A DNA stretch of 64,000 nt, taken from contig JANWYJ010000029.1 of the NCBI GenBank assembly GCA_025055115.1, positions 124,001-188,000 on the forward strand, read 5' to 3'. Source of the stretch: Gemmata sp. Lineage in GTDB: Bacteria > Planctomycetota > Planctomycetia > Gemmatales > Gemmataceae. A model generated the notes under the pieces. It was not told where the DNA came from and ran no database searches. It saw only the letters and a list, made by a program, of their open reading frames with translations. Position 1 is the first letter of the stretch, and every line of letters starts with the position of its first letter. This document shows, one piece after another, positions 1-8,716 of the stretch. The position numbers and the translations under genes were made by a program.

Positions 1-18
1 CCACACAAGGCGGCGGTT

Positions 19-1056
19 TCACCAACCCAAGCCTTTGGTGGTCGTTTTGATACGGGTCAACTTGTCGTTGGTACACATATACAGAACGCTGCCGTCGTCG
101 CCCCAGCCCACGTTGGCTGTTTTATCGTTGGTGACGATCCGGCCCAGCAGCTTCCCTTGAGGCGAGAACACATACACGCCGTTGACCGCGGTGGCGAAGA
201 TGTGGCCGTCTTTATCCACCTTCATGCCGTCGGGCAAGCCTTTGTTCGGGTGGGCCTTCACGTCCGCGGTGGCATCGTACAACACTTTGCCTTCGCCCAG
301 GCTACCATCGTCCCGGATGGGGAAGGCCATCCAAATCGCTTTTTCAGGGTCGGAGTTGGCCACGTAGAGTGTTTTTTCGTCCGGGGAGAGGGCAATACCA
401 TTGGGCCGCGACATTTCTTTGGTCAGAAGTGTCAGTTCGCCTTTGCGGGAATAGCGATAAACCCCTTGGAAATCGAGTTCTTTGGTGGGGTCGTTCATCT
501 GTTTGGGTAAGCCGTAGGGCGGATCGGTGAAGTACATGTCGCCGTTTTGGGCGAACACCAGATCGTTGGGGCTGTTGAACCGTTTGCCCATGTACTTATC
601 CACGATGGTTGTGAAGGTTCCGTCGCGGTTCATCATGGCAACGCGGCGGTCGCCGTGTTGGCACAAAACCAGGCGGAAATCCTGGATGATAGCCAGCCCA
701 TTCGAACCGGGTTCGGCTCCGGTGAAGGGTTCTTTGCCGGTATAGCCGCTGGGTTTGAGAAACTGAGTCACGCCTTCTTTTTCTGACCAGCGCATGATGC
801 GATTGTTAGGAATATCCGAAAACAGCAAGGAATTGGTGCGTTTGTCCCACACCGGGCCTTCGGTCCATTTGAAACCGTCGGCGAGCAGTTCGATTTTGGC
901 ATCTTTGGGGATGAGGGTGTCGAACTTGGGGTCGAGCCGTTCGATCGAGCCGATGGTTTTGTAGGTTTTCTCATTCTCGGCCTCGGCCCGGGGCCCGACG
1001 CCGTTTGCCGAAACCACCATCAACAGCACCACAGTACCGACGAGCCAACGCACCAT
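19..1056 (-). CDS. Exported SMP-30/gluconolactonase-like beta-propeller protein
   Basis: This 345-residue protein resembles the SMP-30/gluconolactonase/LRE family, calcium-dependent six-bladed beta-propellers that hydrolyse sugar lactones. Residues 1-26 form a signal peptide (short basic start, hydrophobic core, AEA cleavage context), so it acts outside the cytoplasm. Family signatures are TEGPVW at residues 65-70 (metal-ligand Glu66), NSPNDLV at 161-167, FTDPP at 176-180 and RPNGIALSPD near 217-226. I chose the ATG at 1056 because AGGAGG lies 6 bases upstream; the in-frame ATG at 1071 lies on the far side of that site. The gene is transcribed away from the POT transporter at 1240. The substrate is unknown, and planctomycetes carry many paralogues of this family. 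Confidence 0.85.
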   Translation of the reverse strand: MVRWLVGTVVLLMVVSANGVGPRAEAENEKTYKTIGSIERLDPKFDTLIPKDAKIELLADGFKWTEGPVWDKRTNSLLFSDIPNNRIMRWSEKEGVTQFLKPSGYTGKEPFTGAEPGSNGLAIIQDFRLVLCQHGDRRVAMMNRDGTFTTIVDKYMGKRFNSPNDLVFAQNGDMYFTDPPYGLPKQMNDPTKELDFQGVYRYSRKGELTLLTKEMSRPNGIALSPDEKTLYVANSDPEKAIWMAFPIRDDGSLGEGKVLYDATADVKAHPNKGLPDGMKVDKDGHIFATAVNGVYVFSPQGKLLGRIVTNDKTANVGWGDDGSVLYMCTNDKLTRIKTTTKGLGW

Positions 1057-1239
1057 GAGAGGCCTCCTCATCGATTTTTCATCATAAGCGGCGAAAACCA
1101 TACGGCACCATGGTATCCGAACCCGTGGCAGGAACAAGCGGTAGGGAAGAATCCGCGTGCCTTGGATGAGCATCGTGTGTAAGATCGCTTTCACCGCCTC
1201 AGCGTATCTGAACGTTCTGCGAACCGAGAGGTTGTTAAC

Positions 1240-2784
1240 GTGGCGACAGAAGAAACCATCCCCACACCGCCGACTGAAGCGGCGGTCCCAGGCGTATCCG
1301 CGTCGTCTCCTTCGGCCGTAGCGGCTCTGGATGGGCAAGCTCCCGAAGCTCCCGGATTGATCCCCGAGGTGCCCACAACCCACCCCAAAGGGTTCTGGTT
1401 CATCTTCAGTGGCGAACTGGCCGAACGGGCCAGTTTCTACGGGATGAAAGCGGTTCTGACGCTCTACCTGGTGCATGTGTTTCTCTACACCCGCGACGAG
1501 GCCAGCAAACTGGTGCACCTTTATGTGGCCGGTTGCTATTTCTCCAGCTTGCTGGGCGGGGTAATCGCCGACCGGTTTTTGGGGAAATATTGGACGATTG
1601 TTCTTTTTGCGATTCCCTATATCATCGGGCAATTCGTCGTCGGTCTGTCGGTGGAATACCTGACCTACGGGGCCTTGGTGTTGTTAGCCCTGGGGAGTGG
1701 GATCATTAAACCCAACATCTCCACCTTGATGGGGTTGACCTACGACCAACAACGCCCCGGCCAAGAGCAACTCCGCAGCCAAGCCTTTGCCTGGTTCTAT
1801 GTGGCCATCAACATCGGTTCGTTCCTCTCAACTCTCATCTGCCCGTGGTTGCGGGATACCTTTGGCCGCGTCGATCCGGCCACCGGCATTCCGGCCGATC
1901 CGCAAACAGGGTATTTGGCCGCCTTCATGTTCCCCGCGATTTTGATGGTGGTGGCGTTGGGCTTTTTCGCCGCCGGGAAGAAGTATTACGCGGTGGAAGT
2001 GATCGATCGCACGCCGGTGTCGCCGGAAATTCGGGCGGCCCGGTGGAAAGTCGTCGGGCAGGTCTTTGGGTTGTTTTTCCTTGTCATGTTCTTCTGGGCG
2101 ATTTTCGATCAGCACGCCAGTACCTGGATTTACTTTGCCGAAGATTATCTCGATTTGAACGTTGCCGGTTTCCGCATCGCCCCGGACTCGATTCAGGCCC
2201 TCAACCCGTTGTTCATCGTGCTGTTTGTACCGCTGATGAACATGCTCTACGCCTATTTAGACCGGCGCGGTTTCAAGATTCGCCCCACCGATAAGATGAT
2301 CGCCGGTTTCATTCTCACCGCCGGCTGTATGGGCATTCACGCGGTCGCTGGTTATGTCGCGGTGCAACCTGATGGCAGCATTCAGAAGGTGTCGATCCTC
2401 TGGCAAGTCCTGGCGTTTGTGGTGATTACAGTTGCCGAGATTTTGATCTCAGTGACCGGTTTGGAACTGGCCTTCACCGCAGCGCCCAAAGCGATGAAGA
2501 GCTTTGTCACGTCGCTGTGGCTGGTGACGGTCGGGGCGGCGAACATGTTTGTCGCTACTCCCGTCACACAGATGTACCCGGGCAAGCCGGGCACATTCCG
2601 TTTGTTTGGTGTGGAATTGTTTGAAGTCCCCAAATTCAGTAACGCCGGGGAATACTTCTTGTTCCTGACGGTGGGGATGTTGGCTGTGGCGGCGGTGTTC
2701 TTTGTTGTCGCTCGTCGGTTCAACAAAACCCGGTCGTCGCCAACACCGGATGAAACCCGGCGGGACGTGGCCGCGGCAGAATGA
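1240..2784 (+). CDS. POT/PTR-family peptide MFS transporter
   Basis: A 514-residue, very hydrophobic protein of the proton-dependent oligopeptide transporter family (PTR2, DtpT-like), which imports di- and tripeptides with protons across the inner membrane. The signature GELAERASFYGMKAVLTLYL lies near residues 58-77, and the NISTLMG stretch and many transmembrane helices follow. The first 45 residues are a Pro/Ala-rich hydrophilic extension before the conserved FWFIFSGELAERASFYG segment. The start is a GTG preceded by a GAGAGG-like site. It is divergent from the SMP-30-like gene and no partner gene is adjacent. The family call is secure; the actual substrate is not shown. Confidence 0.9.
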   Translation: MATEETIPTPPTEAAVPGVSASSPSAVAALDGQAPEAPGLIPEVPTTHPKGFWFIFSGELAERASFYGMKAVLTLYLVHVFLYTRDEASKLVHLYVAGCYFSSLLGGVIADRFLGKYWTIVLFAIPYIIGQFVVGLSVEYLTYGALVLLALGSGIIKPNISTLMGLTYDQQRPGQEQLRSQAFAWFYVAINIGSFLSTLICPWLRDTFGRVDPATGIPADPQTGYLAAFMFPAILMVVALGFFAAGKKYYAVEVIDRTPVSPEIRAARWKVVGQVFGLFFLVMFFWAIFDQHASTWIYFAEDYLDLNVAGFRIAPDSIQALNPLFIVLFVPLMNMLYAYLDRRGFKIRPTDKMIAGFILTAGCMGIHAVAGYVAVQPDGSIQKVSILWQVLAFVVITVAEILISVTGLELAFTAAPKAMKSFVTSLWLVTVGAANMFVATPVTQMYPGKPGTFRLFGVELFEVPKFSNAGEYFLFLTVGMLAVAAVFFVVARRFNKTRSSPTPDETRRDVAAAE

Positions 2785-2825
2785 TCAGGCGGCGCCGTAG
2801 CCCACGTGGTGCTGCGGTCGAACGT

Positions 2826-2855
2826 CGAGGGGAACGGTCGCCGCCGCTCCCCTCG
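2826..2855 (+). terminator. Hairpin 3' of the POT transporter gene
   Basis: An 8-bp perfect inverted repeat (CGAGGGGA / TCCCCTCG) with a 14-base loop lies 42 bases past the transporter stop, in the gap between two convergent genes. It has no U-tract, so it is only a candidate terminator or mRNA 3' stabiliser. Confidence 0.3.
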
Positions 2856-2945
2856 ATTGTCGCCGCCGCTGGGTTGAGAGAATAGGTCCGTTGTCGGGGG
2901 AATACCGGCAGGACAAGTCACATCCGGCGGTTGGACAGCGGCGGT

Positions 2946-3248
2946 TCAATCGCCACCGCCATATTCCGGTTCGCCGTAGAGTTCGTCCAAGCTTCGGCGG
3001 TTCGACCTCGACCACGCCGCGGTGCGCGTGGCCGCCGACGAGGCGGACGTTGAGGAACAAGCCGTCGCGATGCAGCCGGGAGTCATCGAAGCGGGTTCTT
3101 CGATGGGGCGTGCCGGCACCAGTTTCAAGCGCACGGGCAGCGGTTCGCCCCCCGGACGATTCACAGATACCGTCACCTCCTGCGCTTCGGCTAAGAGAAA
3201 GCCCACTGGAACCACCACATGCAGTTCACCATGCTCGACTGTCGTCAT
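2946..3248 (-). CDS. Small protein, apparent double compensating frameshift
   Basis: An open frame of 100 codons begins at an ATG with GAGGTGG 6 bases upstream (MTTVEHGELHVVVPVG). It matches no family I recognise. The first 50 residues look like a beta-rich domain. In the middle third the annotated frame turns into low-complexity Ser/Thr/Ala, while the next frame reads like real protein (RFDDSRLHRDGLFLNVRLV, then GGHAHRGVVEVEPPK). The original frame regains sense at LDELYGEPEYGGGD before the stop. One missing base in the C-run near 3095-3100 and one extra base near 2990 would restore a continuous 100-residue protein. It may be a damaged gene or a sequence with two compensating errors. Confidence 0.5.
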   Translation of the reverse strand: MTTVEHGELHVVVPVGFLLAEAQEVTVSVNRPGGEPLPVRLKLVPARPIEEPASMTPGCIATACSSTSASSAATRTAAWSRSNRRSLDELYGEPEYGGGD

Positions 3249-3721
3249 CGCGACCACCTCAGAATGAGGGTGAAATGGGAACAAACCACCGATCGGCTCA
3301 AACTGGCGCAACAATCGTGGTCCGAAGGACCGGGAATGGAATTCCGCCGCGAGCCTTGAGAATGCCAGCGGAACTCCCGCAGGATAACGTCTTTTGGGCC
3401 GATGTCAAAGCGTTGTCGGAAGAATTCTTCGGGCGGATCACTCGGAGGGCGTTGCCGGGGGGCGTGTTCGAACAGGAGCTACTGTAGCGCCCAAGTGGCA
3501 GTTGTGCTAACTGAAGTGCGGGAAAAACCAAAAACTGCACAGCCCGGCCGTGCGGGTCGATAGGCGTGGAGAACTTGGTGAATGCGACCCGCAGAGGCGC
3601 CACCCCCAACGCCGCTGCGAGTGTACAATCGTTGGTCAATTCCGGGGACGCTCTCCGCGGGGCGACAGCGTGAAGTGTTCGGCCCTATCCCCGCGCGCGT
3701 CTTATCGCTGAACACCGGGAA
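3249..3721. other. Intergenic spacer, no supported gene
   Basis: This stretch of 473 bases separates two minus-strand genes. The open frames in it (including one over 3298-3639) have no ribosome site or recognisable family and look spurious. It should contain the promoter of the small protein at 2946-3248 and the terminator of the sigma-factor gene, but I could not define either. Confidence 0.5.
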
Positions 3722-5752
3722 CTATTCGTCTTCCTGATCTTTGTTTTCCTGATCTTTGTTGGGTTTTTCCTGATCTTTGTTGGGTTTGTCGGTGGGTTTG
3801 GGTTTGTCGCCGGGGTTAGGTTTGGGTTTGTCGCCGGAGCTGGGTTTGGGTTTGTCGCCATCGGCGTTTTTGTTACCAGCGGTGATGAGTACCACACCGG
3901 TTTCGTTCACCGAGAGCGTAACTTGGACGCGGCTACCGGTTTTGAGGTCCGTGATTTTGGCCTCTTGACCGTTGCTGATGACTTTCGTTGTGGGCCATAG
4001 CTGAATGACGCGATCGTTCTTCTCAGTGCGGATGGTGATGGTGCCCCGATCGATCTGTTGGATGGTGCCGTTGATGGTTGGACCATGCACGACGACTTCA
4101 CTGGCTTCGCGCAGCTGGCCATCTTTGGCCGATGCGAGCACGAACGAGGCCCAAGCGCCTTTGGGCACAGCGTCGAGCTGGGCGGCCTGACCATCGACGA
4201 CGATTTTGGCATTCGCGGTCAGTTTCACCGTAACTCCTTGCCCACCTTCACCTTTGGTAGCCAGTGTGATAGTGCGGGCCGCGACATCGACGGCGGTGAT
4301 CGGGCCGGCGAATTTGTTTTTCGCACTGGGTTTTTCCCCGGTGGCCTCGGCGGGTCGATGACCAGCGACCACGATGAGGGCCGCGGATTCGTCGGCAGTC
4401 AGGGTGATGGTGGCTTTACTGCCGGCGGCGATGTCGGCCAGTTTCGCCGGTTGGCCGTTGACGGTCACTTGGGCATTGGCCGCCAGTGCGAAGCTGCGCG
4501 GATTCTTTTCCCCTTCCAAGACAATCGTGTGGCCGCTCACCTGGGCGACAATCCCGCTGACGGTGGAACCGGTGATGCGTACTTCGGTCGCGATGGGCCA
4601 TTGGCCCTCTTTTTCGGTAGACAGGAGCAGGGCCGCGGTCGAATTCTTCGGCACATCGGCCAACGTGGCCTTTTTCCCATCAATGGTGATTTTGGCGTCT
4701 GGGGCCACCTTCACCAACCGTTCGACAATGCCCGCGTCGCTTTTGATAGCAAGCATCAGCGTGTGGGCTTTGGCATCCACACTGGCCACCTTGCCGCCGG
4801 ATTTGCGGACGGTGGGTTGAGCCGGTTTTTCACCCTCGGCGGGGGCGGGTTTGGAGCCGGGTTTTTCGGGTTTCACTGCGGGCTTGTCGCCTGGTGGTTG
4901 GGGCTTTTTCTCATCGGCCGCCAGAGCGTACAGGCCGGCACCACCACCCGAGAGAGCTACGACGAGTGCGACAACACCCCAGGATTGCAATTTCAGCAAG
5001 GTCATGGAACGGATTACCTCGTGGGCCAGAAGTTGAACAGCCGGACCGACCAGCGTACCGCCGCGGGCGGCTGTAATCGTTTGGGCGGTGAGAGTTCCAG
5101 GCACTGCTGCCGACAATCCCTCAGCCGATAACAGCGTGGCAAACACTGCCGCCGGAACCGCCACTCCGCGACGTTCGAGCCGTTGGCGAAGCATCTGCCG
5201 CGCCCGGGCGAGGCGGCTGGAGACCGTGCCTTCGGGTACGCCCAGTTGCGCTGCGATTTGCGCTTTGTTGAGGCCCTGGAGAGCACACAACCGCAGCGGC
5301 TCGCGGTATTTCGCCGGCAAGGCGAGCAATTGCTCGTCGAGCAGTTGCTGCAGTTCGGCAGAATCGTTGTGAAGTACTTGCCGAGCAAGATTTTCCGTCG
5401 CGTAGTGCCGTTCGGTTCGCTGTTGCCGCCAGGCGCGACCACGGGCTTTCAACGCGGTGCGATAAGCGACACCATACAGCCAAGCCCCGAGTTGTTCGGG
5501 GGGGTAAACGGCATCGGCTTTCTGGGCCAGTACCAGAAACGTCGCCTGGAAAGCATCCTCGGCCGCATGTGTATCGCGCAAGACACGCCGACACACCCCC
5601 CACACCATAGGACCATGTCGCCGTACTAGGGAACCGAAGGCGTCTGGATCGCGGTGTAGCCGGTAGCGCGTCAAAAGTTCGCCATCGGCCTGGGGGCTAG
5701 CCCGCAGATGGCCGAACAGTTCGCGGATCGCACGGAAAGCGGCCACAGCCAT
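3722..5752 (-). CDS. ECF RNA polymerase sigma factor fused to membrane anchor and outer repeat domain
   Basis: A 676-residue fusion. Residues about 25-100 are sigma-70 region 2 (DPDAFGSLVRRHGPMVWGVC, AEDAFQATFLVLAQKAD) and 145-192 are region 4 (helix-turn-helix around KAQIAAQLGVPEGTVSSRLA). A transmembrane segment follows at about 255-278 (WGVVALVVALSGGGAGLYAL). The rest, probably outside the cytoplasm, has about four copies of an 80-residue module (each roughly GxVxxVDxxxxTIxL, then AxVxVDGxxAxLxDVxxGxxAxL), and ends in a Lys/Pro/Asp/Gln repeat tail. Such sigma factors are known as an expanded class in planctomycetes, where the tail is thought to replace a separate anti-sigma sensor. The start at 5752 has GGAG 8 bases upstream; an open frame extends 51 codons further but lacks a site. 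The ligand is unknown. Confidence 0.85.
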   Translation of the reverse strand: MAVAAFRAIRELFGHLRASPQADGELLTRYRLHRDPDAFGSLVRRHGPMVWGVCRRVLRDTHAAEDAFQATFLVLAQKADAVYPPEQLGAWLYGVAYRTALKARGRAWRQQRTERHYATENLARQVLHNDSAELQQLLDEQLLALPAKYREPLRLCALQGLNKAQIAAQLGVPEGTVSSRLARARQMLRQRLERRGVAVPAAVFATLLSAEGLSAAVPGTLTAQTITAARGGTLVGPAVQLLAHEVIRSMTLLKLQSWGVVALVVALSGGGAGLYALAADEKKPQPPGDKPAVKPEKPGSKPAPAEGEKPAQPTVRKSGGKVASVDAKAHTLMLAIKSDAGIVERLVKVAPDAKITIDGKKATLADVPKNSTAALLLSTEKEGQWPIATEVRITGSTVSGIVAQVSGHTIVLEGEKNPRSFALAANAQVTVNGQPAKLADIAAGSKATITLTADESAALIVVAGHRPAEATGEKPSAKNKFAGPITAVDVAARTITLATKGEGGQGVTVKLTANAKIVVDGQAAQLDAVPKGAWASFVLASAKDGQLREASEVVVHGPTINGTIQQIDRGTITIRTEKNDRVIQLWPTTKVISNGQEAKITDLKTGSRVQVTLSVNETGVVLITAGNKNADGDKPKPSSGDKPKPNPGDKPKPTDKPNKDQEKPNKDQENKDQEDE

Positions 5753-6213
5753 TTCGCCACTCCGATCGGGGTTCCGCGACCCGTCAACCCGCACAGTCCC
5801 TGTGGCCCAATCCGGACCTGCCAGAGCGACGGAACGCGAAACTCCCACCCATGAAGTAATGCCCGCGCCGGGGCTTGCGGGTTCACAATTTTCCCAACAA
5901 AACACCGCCGCCGATTGTGAATCTGTGCAAACTGCGGTATTTCTTATGGTATCCTAAAGCTGAGGGAGGGTTTTTAGGGCGAGTCGCTTTTTGGCTTGCC
6001 CCCCGGCACCAGCGACGGTACACCACCGGGACAACCCATTGGGCGAACCCCTTCGTAAAGCTCAGCCCAAAGGTCCGGCACCGGCGCCGGTACACCACCG
6101 GGACAACCCAGGCTTTTCCGCTGGAACCAGGGGGCACCAACCCCACTTCCGGCTTGGCGATAGCGGCCAGTATTCATGGTGTCAGTATTTCTACCGCCCA
6201 CGGAGGGCCGACC
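5753..6213. other. Divergent spacer with paired direct repeats
   Basis: This region of 461 bases separates the sigma-factor gene and the lipoprotein gene, which point away from each other, so it should hold both promoters. Apart from the repeat pair at 6003-6110, I see an AT-richer stretch around 5930-5960 (ATTTCTTATGGTATCC) that could be promoter DNA. Confidence 0.4.
6003..6110. repeat. Pair of 36-bp direct repeats, period 72
   Basis: Copies lie at 6003-6038 and 6075-6110, with 34 of 36 bases identical; the 23 bases at 6016-6038 and 6088-6110 are exact. The 36-base spacer (6039-6074) carries its own short inverted ends (TTGGGC / GCCCAA). No further copies are seen in the window. Confidence 0.85.
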
Positions 6214-6675
6214 ATGAGCGCGTTACGGATAACTCGATCAAGCCCAAGCGGTTCCTGCGGAACGTGGGTGCGAATGGCTGTGGCCAGTGTGCTGTCCGTC
6301 GGTCTGATGGGCTGCGGGACACCACCGCCGCCAGGACCCGAACCCTCCCCCCACGCGGTCGGTTTGTACGATCCTGCGTGGATGCCCCATCGCCACGAAT
6401 TACCCCCACCGCAACTCGATCGCCTCAATTTCGACGAACGCACCCGGACCTTGTCGTTGTATCCCTTACCTGGCAATGGTCGGTGGATGGTGCAGATGCC
6501 CGGGGAACGCGAAGGCCGCCTTGTTTTACCGCAACACCGCCTGCCCGAGGCCGACCCAGCGGAGGTCTTGGTCTACTATGTGCAACCGGGGCGCAGGCCG
6601 TCGGTGCCGGTAACGATCAAACAGATTCAAGAGAGTGGCAGCGTTCACGTCAGCTTTGTGGCCCAGCCGCGCTAA
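6214..6675 (+). CDS. Small proline-rich lipoprotein, function unknown
   Basis: A 153-residue predicted lipoprotein. The N-terminus has a basic region and hydrophobic core ending in the lipobox LMGC (residues 31-34), so Cys34 would be lipidated. A Pro-rich linker (GTPPPPGPEPSP) and about 100 residues with no domain I recognise follow. The ATG at 6214 was chosen because GGAGGG lies 6-7 bases upstream and because it places the signal sequence at the start. Both flanks are repeat-rich spacers, and the gene appears monocistronic. Confidence 0.7.
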   Translation: MSALRITRSSPSGSCGTWVRMAVASVLSVGLMGCGTPPPPGPEPSPHAVGLYDPAWMPHRHELPPPQLDRLNFDERTRTLSLYPLPGNGRWMVQMPGEREGRLVLPQHRLPEADPAEVLVYYVQPGRRPSVPVTIKQIQESGSVHVSFVAQPR

Positions 6676-6960
6676 GTGGTGGTGAACTTCACCTCCTGAG
6701 GCGATGCTAGCGCCATCATCGAGCTTTTTTTCATGAAGCTTCCAATGACGGCGCGATTTTTTCATGAAGCTTCCAATGACGGGGCGATGGTGAATTTCAC
6801 CCCGAAGCGATGCTGGCCTCGGCCAGTTATGAAAAATTCTCCAACCGCCGCGTGCCGTCATGACCAGTGGTAGCGGCCATGGCCTGGCTCCGGCGAAGGG
6901 GTTGGAGGGAAAATCCAAGGCGTTGTCTGAATCAGGACAGGGACGGCGGCCATGGCTTTT
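6676..6960. repeat. Spacer with 31-bp tandem duplication
   Basis: Copies at 6726-6756 and 6757-6787 are head-to-tail and differ at one base; each runs from a T-tract through CATGAAGCTTCCAATGACGG. They are flanked by a looser direct repeat, GGTGAAYTTCACC plus GCGATGCT, near 6678-6712 and 6789-6815. The remaining sequence up to the histidine kinase stop at 6961 shows nothing coding. Confidence 0.8.
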
Positions 6961-8577
6961 CTACGATGGAGGGGGTGAAGGGGAGGCCGTGGCTGTCGGT
7001 GTGCTCGGAAGCACCGGCCAATATAAGGAAATGCTCGTTCCCTGACCGGGTGTCGTCGCGATGTGAATGCCCCCCTTGTGCGCCCGTACAATTCCCAACA
7101 CTGCGGCCAGGCCTAACCCGCGGCCTGGGAATTTGGTACTAAAAAACGGTTCAAAAATCCGCGAACGAATCTCTGCGGGGATGCCGCCGCCACGATCGCT
7201 GACCATCACCACTACATAACGGCCGGGTTCTGGGGGCAGGTGAAAACCGGAATCCACGGTCTCGGCACCAATGGCCTGTTCCCACAAGCGAATCGTAATT
7301 TCGCCGGCGGACTCCCCCATCGCTTCGGCCGCATTGGTGACGAGATTCATGATCGCCTGACGCACTTGTAACGGGTCGGCACGAATAGGGGTGAGGGGGC
7401 TAGCCGGTTCGAGGCGAATGGTGCATTTCCGAGCGGGAATGGTCAGCAGCGGGATCGATTCCTGCACCAATTCATACATATCTACCTCGCCATAGACGCC
7501 GGGGGTTCGCCCGGCATAGGCGAGCATCTGCCGGCACACATCGGCAGCGCGTCGGCAGGCATGTTCGATTTGCTGCAAATGATGACGCGCCGGCGCATCG
7601 GGGGCCAATTCGCGGGCCACCAATTCGGCGTGGCCCATAATGACGGTGAGAATGTTGTTGAAATCGTGGGCGATTCCGCCGGCGAGAACCCCCAAGCTTT
7701 CCCAACGCTGGGCATCTTGCAGTTGCCGGTTGAGGATGTCGCGCTCGGCCTCCAGCCGTTTGGAGTCGGTAATATCCGTGGTGACGGCAACCAGACGCAC
7801 CGGTTGCCCGTGGCTATCACGCACCACCTGGCCGCGGGTGGCAAACCAGCGGGTTTGGCCATCGGCGGTGGGGATACGGCCGCGGAATTCGTAGTGCATC
7901 GGTTCGTCCGTGGCGATCGCCCGCTGCCGCCCCGCCAACACGCGCGGAATATCGTCGGGGTGGATGGCTCGGAGCGCGGCTTCGGGGTTGCTGTAATCGG
8001 GGCCGGGTTCAACACCGTAAAACGTGGAAATATCGACGGTTGTTTCCCACCGATTGGCGACTAAATCCAAATCCCAGGCGAGCATTTTCGCGCTGGCCAA
8101 CGCTGCCCGCATCCGCGCCTCGCTGACCGCGAGGGCTTCTGCGGTCGCCCGCTGTTGGGTGATGTCCAAAACCAGCGACAGAGCCGAAACAATCGTTTGC
8201 GTTTCATCCGTCAGAACGGAGATGTACCATTCGCACCAAATCTTTTGCCCGGCCTTAGTCCGGGTGGGCATCGTGATGCGGCTGCGCGTCAGCCGCCCGG
8301 CGCGAGCTTCTGCCAGCAACTGCTCGACCGTTGCGCGGTTCTCCTCGTTGATCAGGTTCAATTCGTAAGCTGTTTGGCCGATGGCTTCCTGGGCGGTCCA
8401 GCCGAATATCCCTTCGGCTTGGGCATTCCAACGGCGTACCCGGATGTCGGCGTCCCACTCGATCACGGCCAGCGGGGTATTTTCCACATGAATGACCAAT
8501 TGTTGTTCGGCGCGGCGTAAGCGGTCTTCCGTCGGGCCATCGCCGCAGAATGGTGACGGTGTCAGACTATCCGACAT
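6961..8577 (-). CDS. Soluble PAS-domain sensor histidine kinase
   Basis: This 538-residue kinase has no transmembrane segment, so it should sense a cytoplasmic signal. Two PAS-type domains (about 25-145 and 155-272, each ending in a DIT motif typical of PAC) precede a HisKA-like domain with the phospho-accepting His at 304 ([13 protein letters not shown]). The ATPase domain has the N box ([10 protein letters not shown]), G1 (VSDRGGGIP), F (EPFFSTK) and G2 ([13 protein letters not shown]) boxes, so the catalytic core is complete. It ends in a Ser/Pro-rich tail without a receiver domain. No response regulator gene is adjacent, making it an orphan kinase. The ribosome site before ATG 8577 is weak. 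Confidence 0.88.
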   Translation of the reverse strand: MSDSLTPSPFCGDGPTEDRLRRAEQQLVIHVENTPLAVIEWDADIRVRRWNAQAEGIFGWTAQEAIGQTAYELNLINEENRATVEQLLAEARAGRLTRSRITMPTRTKAGQKIWCEWYISVLTDETQTIVSALSLVLDITQQRATAEALAVSEARMRAALASAKMLAWDLDLVANRWETTVDISTFYGVEPGPDYSNPEAALRAIHPDDIPRVLAGRQRAIATDEPMHYEFRGRIPTADGQTRWFATRGQVVRDSHGQPVRLVAVTTDITDSKRLEAERDILNRQLQDAQRWESLGVLAGGIAHDFNNILTVIMGHAELVARELAPDAPARHHLQQIEHACRRAADVCRQMLAYAGRTPGVYGEVDMYELVQESIPLLTIPARKCTIRLEPASPLTPIRADPLQVRQAIMNLVTNAAEAMGESAGEITIRLWEQAIGAETVDSGFHLPPEPGRYVVVMVSDRGGGIPAEIRSRIFEPFFSTKFPGRGLGLAAVLGIVRAHKGGIHIATTPGQGTSISLYWPVLPSTPTATASPSPPPS

Positions 8578-8716
8578 ACTTACTGCGAGAGCGTGAGAAT
8601 TACTGATTTAATAGACTAATTGTAGAAAGTTTATAAGAAAACTTGCCATCAGCCGAGTCGGAAATTCCATTCCGCAACGAATTTTCTTTATCCACGATAA
8701 CTACAGTCCGCCTATT

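Noticed and set aside
3298-3639. 113-codon minus-strand frame
   Set aside because: No ribosome site, low-complexity composition, no family resemblance.
6003-6110. Two-repeat CRISPR array
   Set aside because: Only two imperfect copies, repeat not shared with similar loci, and no cas gene in the window.
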